Shown here: positions 27,836 to 37,312 of the stretch, in pieces
Position numbering within the stretch: position 1 is the first letter of the stretch
Layout: every line of letters starts with the position of its first letter
The notes under the pieces: model-generated
Databases searched by the model: none
What the model saw: only the letters and a program-made list of their open reading frames with translations
What the model was told of the DNA's origin: nothing
Program-made: the position numbers and the translations under genes
Origin: Fibrobacteria bacterium AD312
GTDB lineage: Bacteria; Fibrobacterota; Fibrobacteria; Fibrobacterales; Fibrobacteraceae
Reading direction: 5' to 3'
Assembly (NCBI GenBank): GCA_001462345.1
Contig: LIUM01000026.1
Coordinates: 22,451-86,450 of the forward strand
Length of the DNA: 64,000 nucleotides

Positions 27836-30800
27836 TTGAAACAAAATATACATATTCTAACTATATTATCGTTGTTGTTAAAAGAAACAGATCCACAACA
27901 GCAGTCTTCTATAAAGCATCATTGGGTAAGGAGACTAGTTGCGTTCGCATTTTTTGCGATTTTTGTAGGCGGTGTCATCTTCACTGCTTGGTCTGTTTTT
28001 TATTGGTTAGATTATTTTTTAGAGAAAAAACAAACATACGGTTCCATTACTGTAGAGCCCTTTCAATATTCAAGAGAACATCTTTTATCCCATCATTGGG
28101 ACTCTATTCATGTTTCTAGTCCCGATTTTTTTATTTCAATCAAGAATCCTCATCTTCGACTTTTTGATATTCTATCTAGTAAGCGATCTCTTTCAATAAA
28201 AGCAGAACAGGTAAAATGCCATATTTCACCTAAGCCAAAAGATTCAACATCCACCCCTTTTTCTCTGGATTCCATTCAAATTCCAGATATATCTATTCCT
28301 ATACCCGTATTCATCTCATTAGATTCCACATTTATTGAAATAGACTCCTCTTTATCTTGGAAAACCCAAAGCATAAAGCTTAATAATGAATCCTCCAATA
28401 ATGTTTCTCTATCCATTCAATATGTTGAAGGGAGTTTTATTGCATCCCCATTATCTGTAGATGGGACTCTTTTACTAGATGGAACGGAGATAATCTCTGA
28501 GTTAAAAATCAATACCACAGAAGACCATACGAATCTAAAAGTGAATGCCCCCAAAAACGATCTTCGTTCCTATAAAATAGAATTAGAAGCATCTATTCAA
28601 GATCCCAAGAAGTGGTTACCAGAAAAAACTCTCCCTGAAGGGATACCGACATTTTCTAACCTTACCATTCAAGCAAGTCTAACGGAAAATCAAGACCATT
28701 CCGATTATACATATAATGGAACACTTAAAATCAACACCTCCGAATTCTGGCCATTAGAACCTTTGTCTAATGAAATTTCTTTTATTGGAAATTCGAAAGA
28801 AATTAAAACAACGGCCGTCCTAAGAAATGAAGATGGCGGAGAAATTAGTCTGAACGGTACCGTCGATTTCAATCTCGATTTTAATCTTAATGGCTCTGTA
28901 AAAAATATGAGTGCTGAATTTGGGCCACAGATTATGCCTCTGGATATTCAAATCCATTCTGCAATAAAAAAGGGCAATTCTATTGTTGCTGATTTAGAAA
29001 CCAAACGAGGTTCAAAAATAAAAGGAGAACTTACTAATCTAGATTCTAACCCTAGAATAGACTATGATGCTAAAATCACTCCAACAGAATCATGGGCATT
29101 AGATTGGACTGGCGGGCATTTAACTTTAGAAGAACTAACCCTTATATCAGGTCACTTTCAAAACGGCAAATTATTTGCTCATGCAAAAATAGCTCCCGTT
29201 CCTTATGCTTATTTAATGAAAGCGGATTCTGTAGATACAGATCTAGTACTAAACAAAAATGGCATTCTATTTTCTAACATTCGAGTGTTTACCCAAAAAG
29301 AAACATTCTTTGGCTCTGGCGAAGTAATTTGGGCTGACTCTTGCCCTCACACCGCTTGGGAAATTAATCAACCCAATGGCAGCTTTGCCAAAGCTTGGAT
29401 TGACTTTAATGATAGCCTTAAAATTAATGCTGAAGTAAAAGATATTGAAGTTTCAACAATTCCTTTTGCAAAACCAAACCCTCTTAATCGTGTCAAAGGA
29501 ACAGTCACTGGCAGTTGGGATCATAATTTTGAAAATAACGTTGGCAAAGCTAACATACATGCATCCACAAAGCTAGAACCATTTCTAATAGAAGGCGATT
29601 TTGCCGTTCAACAAAAACAAGATACCGTCATTATTCAAAAAGCCAAAATAAGCCATAATATAAACATCATTGAAGCAGAAGCCACCTTTGTAATCCCTCA
29701 AGAATCAGCTCCAAAAGGGATTTTACCTGTAGATATTTTACATGCGTGGGTTTCTTCTCATGAATTTGATATTCCACTGCTTTTACAGCCCTTACAAGAC
29801 TCTACTTTTAAGAGTGCTTTTTTTAGTGGAGACCTAGCTTTTAATAAAGAAACTGGATTACAGGGCAACATCAATATCGATAGTATTCTTTTTAATCATA
29901 TTTCAGAAGAGGTTCTAAAGATTCATCGAGTCAACTTATTTGCTGAAAAAAACAAAGCCGAACTAAACACTTATCTTAAAATTGGAAATGGTGGCTGGGA
30001 TGGTAATACTCAAGTTATTTTAAGCGATCTTTTTAAAAGTAAACGTCATTTAAATATTTCTCATTCTACAAAAACTGGCGGCACCATATGGGCTGATGGG
30101 TTTATTGATTCTTCTTTAACATTCAATGGTTCTATTCGAGCCAAAGACTCTTGGTTTTTACCTGCAAAAGCAGGAGAAATTACTCAAACCGATTTAAATA
30201 TTGATATTAAAGCCCCGTTAAAAAAAGGTCTTAGCGGCATTGAAGCTCAATTTTATTCAGATAATTCCATGTATAAAATTCCATCGTTTGACATGACGAT
30301 TCCTGTTTCATTCCATGGAAAAATGAAAGACAAAATCATTACCGTTGCCAATGTAAAAACAAAAAATAATTTAGATGAAGAAATTAACGCTTCTGTTCAA
30401 TTCAATCTTGACCATATGGAACTCGACGCTATTCGTTTTTACTCAGAAAAGTATTCCTTAATCTATGACAGCATTCATTCTATTGAAGTCAAAAATTTAT
30501 TTGGTCAAATGGAAGACTTTTCCGATGAATTTATTATTTCTTCTGATTTATTTGAAATCGCCTATAATTTGAATTCCCCTACTTTAGGAAAAGCCTCTGC
30601 AAATTTAAGAGGAAAATTAAATGTAAATATTCCACACTCTAAAAAAAACAGTATTGAAAATACAACTGTAAATGGATCTATCTACATCGATAAAGCGGTT
30701 TATGAAAAAGAAATAGATATAGATATTTCTCCAAAAAGTATAGATCGTTTGCTTACATTATTCAAAAACACTTTAATTAAATTTAGAAAATCCTCTGTAG

Positions 30801-31789
30801 AGAAGACTTCTGTTGCGACAGGCCGTCCGACCAACTTATCTATTCACATAAGTGACTCTCAAAAAGATTCTGTCGCTATTTTAACAAGTATTGCCAAATT
30901 TCCTTTCAGTGCTGATTTTTGGTTACTTGGAACAACGCAACACCCTATACTTCGTGGCGATATAACAAGTTCAGGAGAAGGTTTTTTAGGGATAGAAAAA
31001 CTATATGAATTCGATTTAGACTATTTTAGAATATCATGGCCAGATGTACCTTGGCAAAAAGGGATATTGGACGTTTCTAGTTCCCAAGAATTACCCTATT
31101 GTAATTCAAAAGAAAAAGAAGATGAAGAAACTTGTCCTATTAACTTAAATGTGATGGGTAATATTACAGCGCCGCAAATTTTACCAAGCTCGTCCTGTGG
31201 TAATGAGTCTTCTGCTGCATCTATGTATTATAATATCTTTCTTGGCTGTATTTCTGATGAGAATACCACAAACTTAACAGACTGGAATAAATTAGCAGGA
31301 AAAGCCATTGGAAAAGCTCTCTCTTCCACAGCAAATAAAACGCTTGGTGGTGATTTCATTGGCGACATTGATATGAAAATTCAATTATTTAACTCCGCAG
31401 GAGCATCAGAAAAAGACTCCAGCTATTTTAGAATTCCTATTTCTCTTGATCGCTGGGTTAAAGATTTAAGTCTTATTTTTGGATACACACAAGATCAAAG
31501 CGAAAACCCTTCTTATGACCAATCTCTTGAACTTGGTGTAAACTATACAATCCCTGTATTTAATAAAGATGATCAAAATCAACCCGAACATCTTGACCCC
31601 AGATTAACACTGAAAGGAAGTTTGATTTCAAAACAATATATTTCAAACACAGGAACTGGTAACTCGGAAAGCCGCGTAGAAAAGAACATTGGTTTTAATT
31701 ATTCTTATCGTTTTTGGTCTCCTTGTTTTCTTGGCTTTGGACAATGTAAAGAAAGACGAAATGCTTTTGACGAGGACAATGAAGAATGA
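27836..31789 (+). CDS. tamB: TamB-like translocation and assembly module protein
   Basis: TamB (DUF490) proteins span the periplasm as a long beta-taco groove and act in outer-membrane protein or lipid transport with TamA. The 1317-residue protein has one membrane helix near residues 33-57 and then repeating amphipathic strands. The C-terminal part (from about 1050) with GDITSSGEGFLGIEKLYEF, the LNVMGNITAPQIL segment, an inserted Cys-rich stretch (SSSCGNESSAASMYYN) and IPVF...LTLKGSL matches the TamB domain. It starts with TTG and has a weak ribosome site; no better start was found. It overlaps the TamA-like gene by 4 bp (ATGA). Confidence 0.8.
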   Translation: MKQNIHILTILSLLLKETDPQQQSSIKHHWVRRLVAFAFFAIFVGGVIFTAWSVFYWLDYFLEKKQTYGSITVEPFQYSREHLLSHHWDSIHVSSPDFFISIKNPHLRLFDILSSKRSLSIKAEQVKCHISPKPKDSTSTPFSLDSIQIPDISIPIPVFISLDSTFIEIDSSLSWKTQSIKLNNESSNNVSLSIQYVEGSFIASPLSVDGTLLLDGTEIISELKINTTEDHTNLKVNAPKNDLRSYKIELEASIQDPKKWLPEKTLPEGIPTFSNLTIQASLTENQDHSDYTYNGTLKINTSEFWPLEPLSNEISFIGNSKEIKTTAVLRNEDGGEISLNGTVDFNLDFNLNGSVKNMSAEFGPQIMPLDIQIHSAIKKGNSIVADLETKRGSKIKGELTNLDSNPRIDYDAKITPTESWALDWTGGHLTLEELTLISGHFQNGKLFAHAKIAPVPYAYLMKADSVDTDLVLNKNGILFSNIRVFTQKETFFGSGEVIWADSCPHTAWEINQPNGSFAKAWIDFNDSLKINAEVKDIEVSTIPFAKPNPLNRVKGTVTGSWDHNFENNVGKANIHASTKLEPFLIEGDFAVQQKQDTVIIQKAKISHNINIIEAEATFVIPQESAPKGILPVDILHAWVSSHEFDIPLLLQPLQDSTFKSAFFSGDLAFNKETGLQGNINIDSILFNHISEEVLKIHRVNLFAEKNKAELNTYLKIGNGGWDGNTQVILSDLFKSKRHLNISHSTKTGGTIWADGFIDSSLTFNGSIRAKDSWFLPAKAGEITQTDLNIDIKAPLKKGLSGIEAQFYSDNSMYKIPSFDMTIPVSFHGKMKDKIITVANVKTKNNLDEEINASVQFNLDHMELDAIRFYSEKYSLIYDSIHSIEVKNLFGQMEDFSDEFIISSDLFEIAYNLNSPTLGKASANLRGKLNVNIPHSKKNSIENTTVNGSIYIDKAVYEKEIDIDISPKSIDRLLTLFKNTLIKFRKSSVEKTSVATGRPTNLSIHISDSQKDSVAILTSIAKFPFSADFWLLGTTQHPILRGDITSSGEGFLGIEKLYEFDLDYFRISWPDVPWQKGILDVSSSQELPYCNSKEKEDEETCPINLNVMGNITAPQILPSSSCGNESSAASMYYNIFLGCISDENTTNLTDWNKLAGKAIGKALSSTANKTLGGDFIGDIDMKIQLFNSAGASEKDSSYFRIPISLDRWVKDLSLIFGYTQDQSENPSYDQSLELGVNYTIPVFNKDDQNQPEHLDPRLTLKGSLISKQYISNTGTGNSESRVEKNIGFNYSYRFWSPCFLGFGQCKERRNAFDEDNEE

Positions 31790-33657
31790 AAAAATCTATT
31801 CTAATCTTCTTTTTATTAAGCGTCATTTCTCTTTATGCCTCAGATGAAGTTAAAAATCCTTGGTATGTTGATTTTTCAGGAAACAAGTTGTTTTCAACTT
31901 TCCAGTTGACAGACCAACTTGACGTGCCAACAGAATTCGGCCAAATGGATACAACAAAACAAGATTTTTTAATGAAACTTGCAAAAGAGGGGCTTACTAG
32001 CCTTTACTATGCAAAAGGTTTTTTCAGTTCCGATATTAAACTTGAAATTCAACGAGAGTACTATTCTTTAGATAGCGCTCAACGAGGTTACCTATTTTAT
32101 ATCACAGAAGGGCCTCAATATACACTCGATTCCATCTCTATTTCGATTAAAGAAGGTCATGCTAAACTCAAAATCAATGAAAATAAACTTGAGTCCAATA
32201 AGAAGAAATCCTATAATTCTCAATTCATTATTGACGATTTAGAATACATCAAAAGTATCTATCGAAAAGAAGGCTATTTACACACAACAATCGATTATCA
32301 TGAATTAATAGATACCCTAAAGCATATCGTGATGTTAAAAGTTCAAGTAGATCCTAAAACTCAAGTATTAATGGGAGATATAAAAAGCAGAGCATTTAAG
32401 CCCATCAATAAAGGAAATACAGAATCGCCACAAGAAGAAGGTCTTTCTGATACGACTTGGTTAAATTCACTTTGGAGAATTCCTTCTGAAAACCTCATTG
32501 ATGGTGAACAATTTAGTTCTTTCAAAAACAAGCTGTTTTCAACCCAATTATTTACTCAAATCAAACTCGAAGATTCATTGCGAGCCGATGGATTTTCAGA
32601 CGTTCACCTTCAAGTCATAGAAAGAGTTCCTGGAGAAGTAAAATATTCCATTTTCTTTGAAGAATACTATGGCTTTGGAGGTAGTGCTAGCCTTCGTCAT
32701 AAAAACTTTTTCGGCTCTTTTCATGAATTTTCTACAAATCTTTTTGTCGCACAAAATAAACAAGAGGTCGCCCTAGGTTATGCAAATCCCCTTTTATTTG
32801 GAACAGCCTTAACATTTATTCCTACGGCCATTCGATTTGAAGATCGTCTTTCATTTAATCATGAAAAAATTACTCCGCCCGCTTACCCTGATAGCGTTGA
32901 AGAGCGAATGGAAATAATTAATCGTGGTGATATCACTTTTGGCCTATCATCAAGAATTCGATTTCGTGGCACTCTCGACTCCCGTTTTGTTAACAAAAAT
33001 AATGATCAAATTTTCAAATTTAAATATGAAAATGCACTTACTTTTGATTTTACAGATGACTTTTTTAATCCTAAAAAAGGAATGCGATTCATACCAACAA
33101 TAGGCGCAGGAATAAACTTAGAAGGAGCCGAAATGATCGGTGATCCTTATACTTATGGTGAACTAACAACAAATCTTTACTTTCCTATTATCGGAACTCT
33201 ATTAGGAGCGATTAGCGGTAGTGGAGGCATCTTTTTTAACAAAGCTCTTGAAGATGATGCTCGTATTTTTTATCAAGGAGGAGCGAGATCCGTCCGAAGT
33301 TATCGATTTAGAAGTATCTTTGCAAGTTACGAAACCGTAGAAGATGGCGATACCTTAATCAATACTAGTTTAACTCCTCGATACTTACGCCTCAACCAAG
33401 AACTTCGTTTTAATATTCCAAGCGTTTCATGGAAAAATTGGCAAATAGTTCAATTTTTTGATTGGTCCAAAGTCATGGATAAAGACAGTGATTTATATAA
33501 GAGTAATTCTTCCGCGAGTTTTGGGCTTGGCATTCGCTACCACTGGCAGTTCTTAACTCTTCGCTTGGATTATGCATTCAAAAAAGAATTTGAAAAAATG
33601 TCTCCAGAAGGCTTCGAATTTGATCGTTTTACTTTTGACTTATCTCAAGCATTCTAG
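31786..33657 (+). CDS. tamA: TamA-like Omp85 outer-membrane protein
   Basis: Omp85 proteins insert beta-barrel proteins into the outer membrane. The 623 residues begin with a signal peptide (1-18, ending LYAS), followed by POTRA-like modules (SGNKLFSTFQLTD, GPQYTLDSISISI, RKEGYLHTTIDYHE, near 30-200) and a C-terminal barrel (from about 290) with LRHKNFFGSFHEFS, YANPLLFGTALTF, the NPKKGMRFIP strand and the lid-loop-like GGARSVRSYRFRS, ending in Phe. Coupling to tamB favours TamA over BamA. Followed by a strong terminator. Confidence 0.85.
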   Translation: MKKSILIFFLLSVISLYASDEVKNPWYVDFSGNKLFSTFQLTDQLDVPTEFGQMDTTKQDFLMKLAKEGLTSLYYAKGFFSSDIKLEIQREYYSLDSAQRGYLFYITEGPQYTLDSISISIKEGHAKLKINENKLESNKKKSYNSQFIIDDLEYIKSIYRKEGYLHTTIDYHELIDTLKHIVMLKVQVDPKTQVLMGDIKSRAFKPINKGNTESPQEEGLSDTTWLNSLWRIPSENLIDGEQFSSFKNKLFSTQLFTQIKLEDSLRADGFSDVHLQVIERVPGEVKYSIFFEEYYGFGGSASLRHKNFFGSFHEFSTNLFVAQNKQEVALGYANPLLFGTALTFIPTAIRFEDRLSFNHEKITPPAYPDSVEERMEIINRGDITFGLSSRIRFRGTLDSRFVNKNNDQIFKFKYENALTFDFTDDFFNPKKGMRFIPTIGAGINLEGAEMIGDPYTYGELTTNLYFPIIGTLLGAISGSGGIFFNKALEDDARIFYQGGARSVRSYRFRSIFASYETVEDGDTLINTSLTPRYLRLNQELRFNIPSVSWKNWQIVQFFDWSKVMDKDSDLYKSNSSASFGLGIRYHWQFLTLRLDYAFKKEFEKMSPEGFEFDRFTFDLSQAF

Positions 33658-33674
33658 TTTCAGAGACTAAGCTA

Positions 33675-33707
33675 AAAAGAGCCCTCGTAGTAAACGAGAG
33701 CTCTTTT
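33675..33707. terminator. Bidirectional rho-independent terminator
   Basis: AAAAGAGC / GCTCTTTT flanks an inner CTCGT / ACGAG stem with one mismatch and an AGTAA loop. A/T tails on both sides let it end tamBA (plus) and ettA (minus). Confidence 0.85.
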
Positions 33708-33749
33708 ATAATCAAAAAAAATAATTGCTTGAATAGTCTTAAAACAACC

Positions 33750-35438
33750 TTAACGAGAAAGCGTTTTATAACGAATAGGCTTTGGATTTTCAGCGTCTTC
33801 ACCTAAGCGTTTGCGGCGATCAGCCTCATATTCGCTCCAGTTTCCTTCAAACCAAACGACTTTTGAATTACCTTCGAAAGCTAAAATATGAGTGGCAATT
33901 CGATCTAAGAACCAACGGTCATGCGAAATAATCACAGCACAACCAGCAAAACGTAGAACCGCTTGTTCCAAAGCCTGAAGTGTTTCCACATCCAAGTCAT
34001 TTGTCGGTTCATCCAAGAACAACAAGTTCCCTGGTTTTTGAAGGTTTTTTGCCATTAAAACACGATTGCGTTCACCACCAGATAAAATGGAGAGTTTTTT
34101 CTGTTGGTCTGCTCCCGTAAAGTTAAATAAGCCGCAATAAGCACGACCATTCATTTTTCTTTCTCCAAGAACAATCTCATCTCGCGCATCAGTGATTGTT
34201 TCCCAAACCGTTTTAGAATCATCTAAACTATCACGTCCTTGTTCCATCGAAATGATTTCAACGGTTTCACCAATTTTTAATTCGCCAGCATCTGGTTTTT
34301 CAGTCCCAGTCACTAGTTTAAATAATGTCGTTTTACCAGCTCCATTGGGGCCAATCACGCCGACAATTCCAGATCTAGGAAGTGTAAACGATAAATCATC
34401 AAATAAAAGTTTATCACCAAATGCTTTACGGAGGCCATTGGCTTCAATTACCTTATCGCCAAGACGCTTCCCATTTGGAATGGCAATTTGAGCCACCTTA
34501 ATCTGTTCACGCTGATCTGCAGCAAGTAATTCCTCGTATGCTTTAAGACGCGCTTTACTTTTAGCCTGACGAGCTTTTGGACTTTGCTTAACCCATTCTT
34601 GTTCTCGAGCAAGTCGTTTTTGACGATCTGATTCGCCCTTTTCTTCATTTTTCATGCGGTCTAATTTTTGATCAATCCATTCCGCATAATTACCTTGCCA
34701 TGGAATTCCACGACCACGATCAATTTCTAAAATCCAATTAGTGACATTATCCAGAAAATAACGGTCATGAGTGACCAAAATAACAGAACCTTTGTAATCT
34801 TTTAAGTGACGTTCAAGCCAAGCAACGGATTCGGCGTCTAAATGGTTCGTAGGTTCATCTAAAAGCAGTAAATCGGGTTCTTCCAGAAGCAACCGACAAA
34901 GAGCCACCCGTCTTTTTTCTCCACCCGAAAGATGAGTGACTGGAGAATCTCCTGGAGGGCAACGAAGTGCATCCATTGCAATTTCAATATTTCTTTCAAG
35001 ACTCCAAAGATCTTGAGCGTCAATGATATCTTGAAGTTTGCCTTGTTCTTCCATTAGACGATTCATTTCATCATCGGACAACTCTTCTGCAAAACGCATG
35101 GATATTTCATTGAAAGAATCTAAAATGGCTTGTTTTTTCTGTACAGCAAGCATCACATTTTCTTTAACCGTGAGATTTGGATCTAATTGAGGCTCTTGAG
35201 GTAGATACCCTGCTGTACGCCCTGGTTCAATCCAAGCTTCCCCCTGAAATTCCTTATCAATCCCAGCCATAATACGTAATAGAGTGGATTTTCCAGAACC
35301 ATTAGGCCCAATAATGCCAATTTTAGCCCCATAGAAAAAACTTAAAGAAATATCTTTCAATACTTCCTTATGAGGAGGATACAGTTTAGTCATCCTGTGC
35401 ATATAAAAAATAAACTTCTCTGCTGTTTTTTCTGCCAT
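33750..35438 (-). CDS. ettA: Energy-dependent translational throttle protein EttA (ABC-F)
   Basis: ABC-F ATPase that binds the ribosomal E site and gates the first elongation steps according to the ATP/ADP state. The 562 residues contain two ABC domains: Walker A GPNGSGKST near 42 and GPNGAGKTT near 345, signatures LSGGEKRRVALC and LSGGERNRVLMA, Walker B LLLLDEPTNHLD and LLFLDEPTNDLD. Length, lack of membrane domains, the arm region and the linker segment SPKARQAKSKARL fit EttA. Single-gene unit; a TTATCTTTA element lies at 35474-35482 on the minus strand, 36 bp upstream of the start. Confidence 0.95.
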   Translation of the reverse strand: MAEKTAEKFIFYMHRMTKLYPPHKEVLKDISLSFFYGAKIGIIGPNGSGKSTLLRIMAGIDKEFQGEAWIEPGRTAGYLPQEPQLDPNLTVKENVMLAVQKKQAILDSFNEISMRFAEELSDDEMNRLMEEQGKLQDIIDAQDLWSLERNIEIAMDALRCPPGDSPVTHLSGGEKRRVALCRLLLEEPDLLLLDEPTNHLDAESVAWLERHLKDYKGSVILVTHDRYFLDNVTNWILEIDRGRGIPWQGNYAEWIDQKLDRMKNEEKGESDRQKRLAREQEWVKQSPKARQAKSKARLKAYEELLAADQREQIKVAQIAIPNGKRLGDKVIEANGLRKAFGDKLLFDDLSFTLPRSGIVGVIGPNGAGKTTLFKLVTGTEKPDAGELKIGETVEIISMEQGRDSLDDSKTVWETITDARDEIVLGERKMNGRAYCGLFNFTGADQQKKLSILSGGERNRVLMAKNLQKPGNLLFLDEPTNDLDVETLQALEQAVLRFAGCAVIISHDRWFLDRIATHILAFEGNSKVVWFEGNWSEYEADRRKRLGEDAENPKPIRYKTLSR

Positions 35439-35542
35439 GTCAAAATCCTGTAAAAAGAAAGAATTATTACAGGTAAAGATAACAAAGATTAGCTCTAAAG
35501 TTTTTAGAACCTAAAATATAGAGAGGAAAAACATTTTAATCG

Positions 35543-35571
35543 TGGCTCATTTAGAATAAATCTTTTATATT
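35543..35571 (+). promoter_or_regulatory. Candidate promoter of the 35593 gene run
   Basis: TGGCTC (35543-35548), a 17-bp spacer and TATATT (35566-35571), ending 21 bp before the ATG of the PrimPol-like gene. The spacer ends ATCTTT, the recurring element. Good spacing, weak -35. Confidence 0.45.
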
Positions 35572-35592
35572 AAAAGACTAAAGAGGCAAGCT

Positions 35593-37311
35593 ATGGAAAA
35601 CCCAAAAAATTCAATTAATCATTTTTTAAAAGAAAAACACTCTTCTAACGAATTGAAAGATTCTTTATTTAAAGCCGCAGAAGCAGCTCTTATGGAAGGC
35701 TGGACATACATGGAGGCCGCTTTTCAACTGGGCAGTAAAGCTCAAGAAGAAGGTCTTTCCGAAGAAGAATCCGAATCCATTATTCGAAGAGCCTTTGCCT
35801 CTGACAAAAGAGCTAAAGAAAGAATGGCAGAACCTGCAGAAAACAATGTAGGTTCTGCACAACAAGCGCCTCAAACAACACATGCTTCTCCTAGATATAA
35901 TTCTGGAATGGTGCCCCTAGATCAAGTCCTCGCGATGGGGTTAGATACTCAATCCATTGAATTACTTCAAAATCATCGTATTGATCCCGAAGCTCTTTCT
36001 ATTCCATGGCCTTCCACCGACTGGCGAAAAGATTTAGCCAAATTAGTCGAAGTCGCCTTCGATCCAGAAGAGACTATAGACTTTAAAATGTCTAACACGC
36101 CCGAAGCAACATCAGAAAAAATAAGTAATATAGCGAATCAGTCTGATGCAATAAAAAAGATCATGAAAAGTTTAGATGGTCCAGAAGGGGCTTTGATTAG
36201 TATCAATGCCACAAAAGGTGGGCCAAGTGCTACCAATGAAAGTTTCCGCTATCGTTATGTCGTGGTGGATAATCCTAAAATGAGCCTTGCAAAACAACTC
36301 GCTTATTATAAAGCTCTCAATCTACCTTGTATTGCACTTGTGAATACAGGAGCAAACTCTGTACAAGCATGGGTTAAAATTAACGCGAATGACCTAGAAG
36401 AATACAACGAACGTGTTGATTTTTTATTTTCCACCCTAGAAGAACAAGGCTTTCCTGTCAATGCCTCCAATAAAAATGCGAATCAAATGGTGCGCATGCC
36501 TGGTGTTCTTAGAAATGGAAAACAACAGTACTTAATAGGCTTAGAACAAGGCGCCAAAAATTTCACTGAATGGAAAGAATGGGTGGAATACTGTCTTGAC
36601 GGCAAGCCTCTTATTGAACTGGCAAGCGATAGCGAAAAGCCACCAAAGAAAGATGACCCCATTATCCAAAGTGCCCTACGCACAGGCGAATTTTTACTTT
36701 TAACTGCTCCACAAAAAGCAGGAAAATCATTTGCTTTGCTGGACTTAGCTCTATCTCTTTGTTATGGTGAAGAATGGCTAGGATCTAGCACAACATCAAA
36801 CGATGTTTTATTTATTAATTTCGAATTTACAAAAGCCACTTTCTTAAATCGACTTCATTTAATTGCAAATAAAAGAAACATTCCTGCCACCACATCAAAA
36901 CTGGGGTTCTTAAATCTCAGAGGAATGACTTTATCGCCTTTAGAAATAGCTCAATTAATCGCCAAGAGAATTGAAGGAGCGAAAAAACTGGAGAACCATG
37001 ATTACAAAGTAGTGATTATTGATCCAATTGCCTCAGTCTTGCATAACCCGAAGGCCATGAGAACAACAGGACCATCACATCAAATACTAATGCAAATGGT
37101 AGATACAATCATCGCTTTAACAGGAAGTGCCGTTGTCACTGCAAGCAATATTGATGAATTTCCATACTTAGAAACTCATGCCGATAGCGTTATTTCCCTT
37201 AATCCTATGGATGGTTGCCCTAACGTGTTCCAAATTCAAGGTACTTTTAGAGAGTTTCCTCCATTCCTTGCCAAAGAATGTTCTTGGATTTTTCCTAGAT
37301 TTGTAGTCTAA
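35593..37311 (+). CDS. PrimPol-like / RecA-fold (AAA_25) ATPase, altered catalytic site
   Basis: A 572-residue protein in three parts. Residues 1-110: helical N-terminus. Residues 115-340: a region like the primase-polymerase-type module found fused to AAA_25 ATPases (RYRYVVVDNPKMSLAKQLAYYKAL, TGANSVQAWVKIN, NQMVRMPGVLRNGKQQYLIG). Residues 360-560: a RepA/DnaB-type RecA-fold ATPase with Walker A APQKAGKS near 371-378 and Walker B VVIIDPIASVL. In relatives I recall the second motif as SxHAWV; here it is SVQAWV (Gln258), suggesting loss of nucleotidyl transfer. Start ATG has AGAGG upstream. One base separates it from the methyltransferase-like gene. Function unknown; chromosomal context, with no phage or plasmid genes around. 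Confidence 0.65.
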   Translation: MENPKNSINHFLKEKHSSNELKDSLFKAAEAALMEGWTYMEAAFQLGSKAQEEGLSEEESESIIRRAFASDKRAKERMAEPAENNVGSAQQAPQTTHASPRYNSGMVPLDQVLAMGLDTQSIELLQNHRIDPEALSIPWPSTDWRKDLAKLVEVAFDPEETIDFKMSNTPEATSEKISNIANQSDAIKKIMKSLDGPEGALISINATKGGPSATNESFRYRYVVVDNPKMSLAKQLAYYKALNLPCIALVNTGANSVQAWVKINANDLEEYNERVDFLFSTLEEQGFPVNASNKNANQMVRMPGVLRNGKQQYLIGLEQGAKNFTEWKEWVEYCLDGKPLIELASDSEKPPKKDDPIIQSALRTGEFLLLTAPQKAGKSFALLDLALSLCYGEEWLGSSTTSNDVLFINFEFTKATFLNRLHLIANKRNIPATTSKLGFLNLRGMTLSPLEIAQLIAKRIEGAKKLENHDYKVVIIDPIASVLHNPKAMRTTGPSHQILMQMVDTIIALTGSAVVTASNIDEFPYLETHADSVISLNPMDGCPNVFQIQGTFREFPPFLAKECSWIFPRFVV

Positions 37312-37312
37312 A

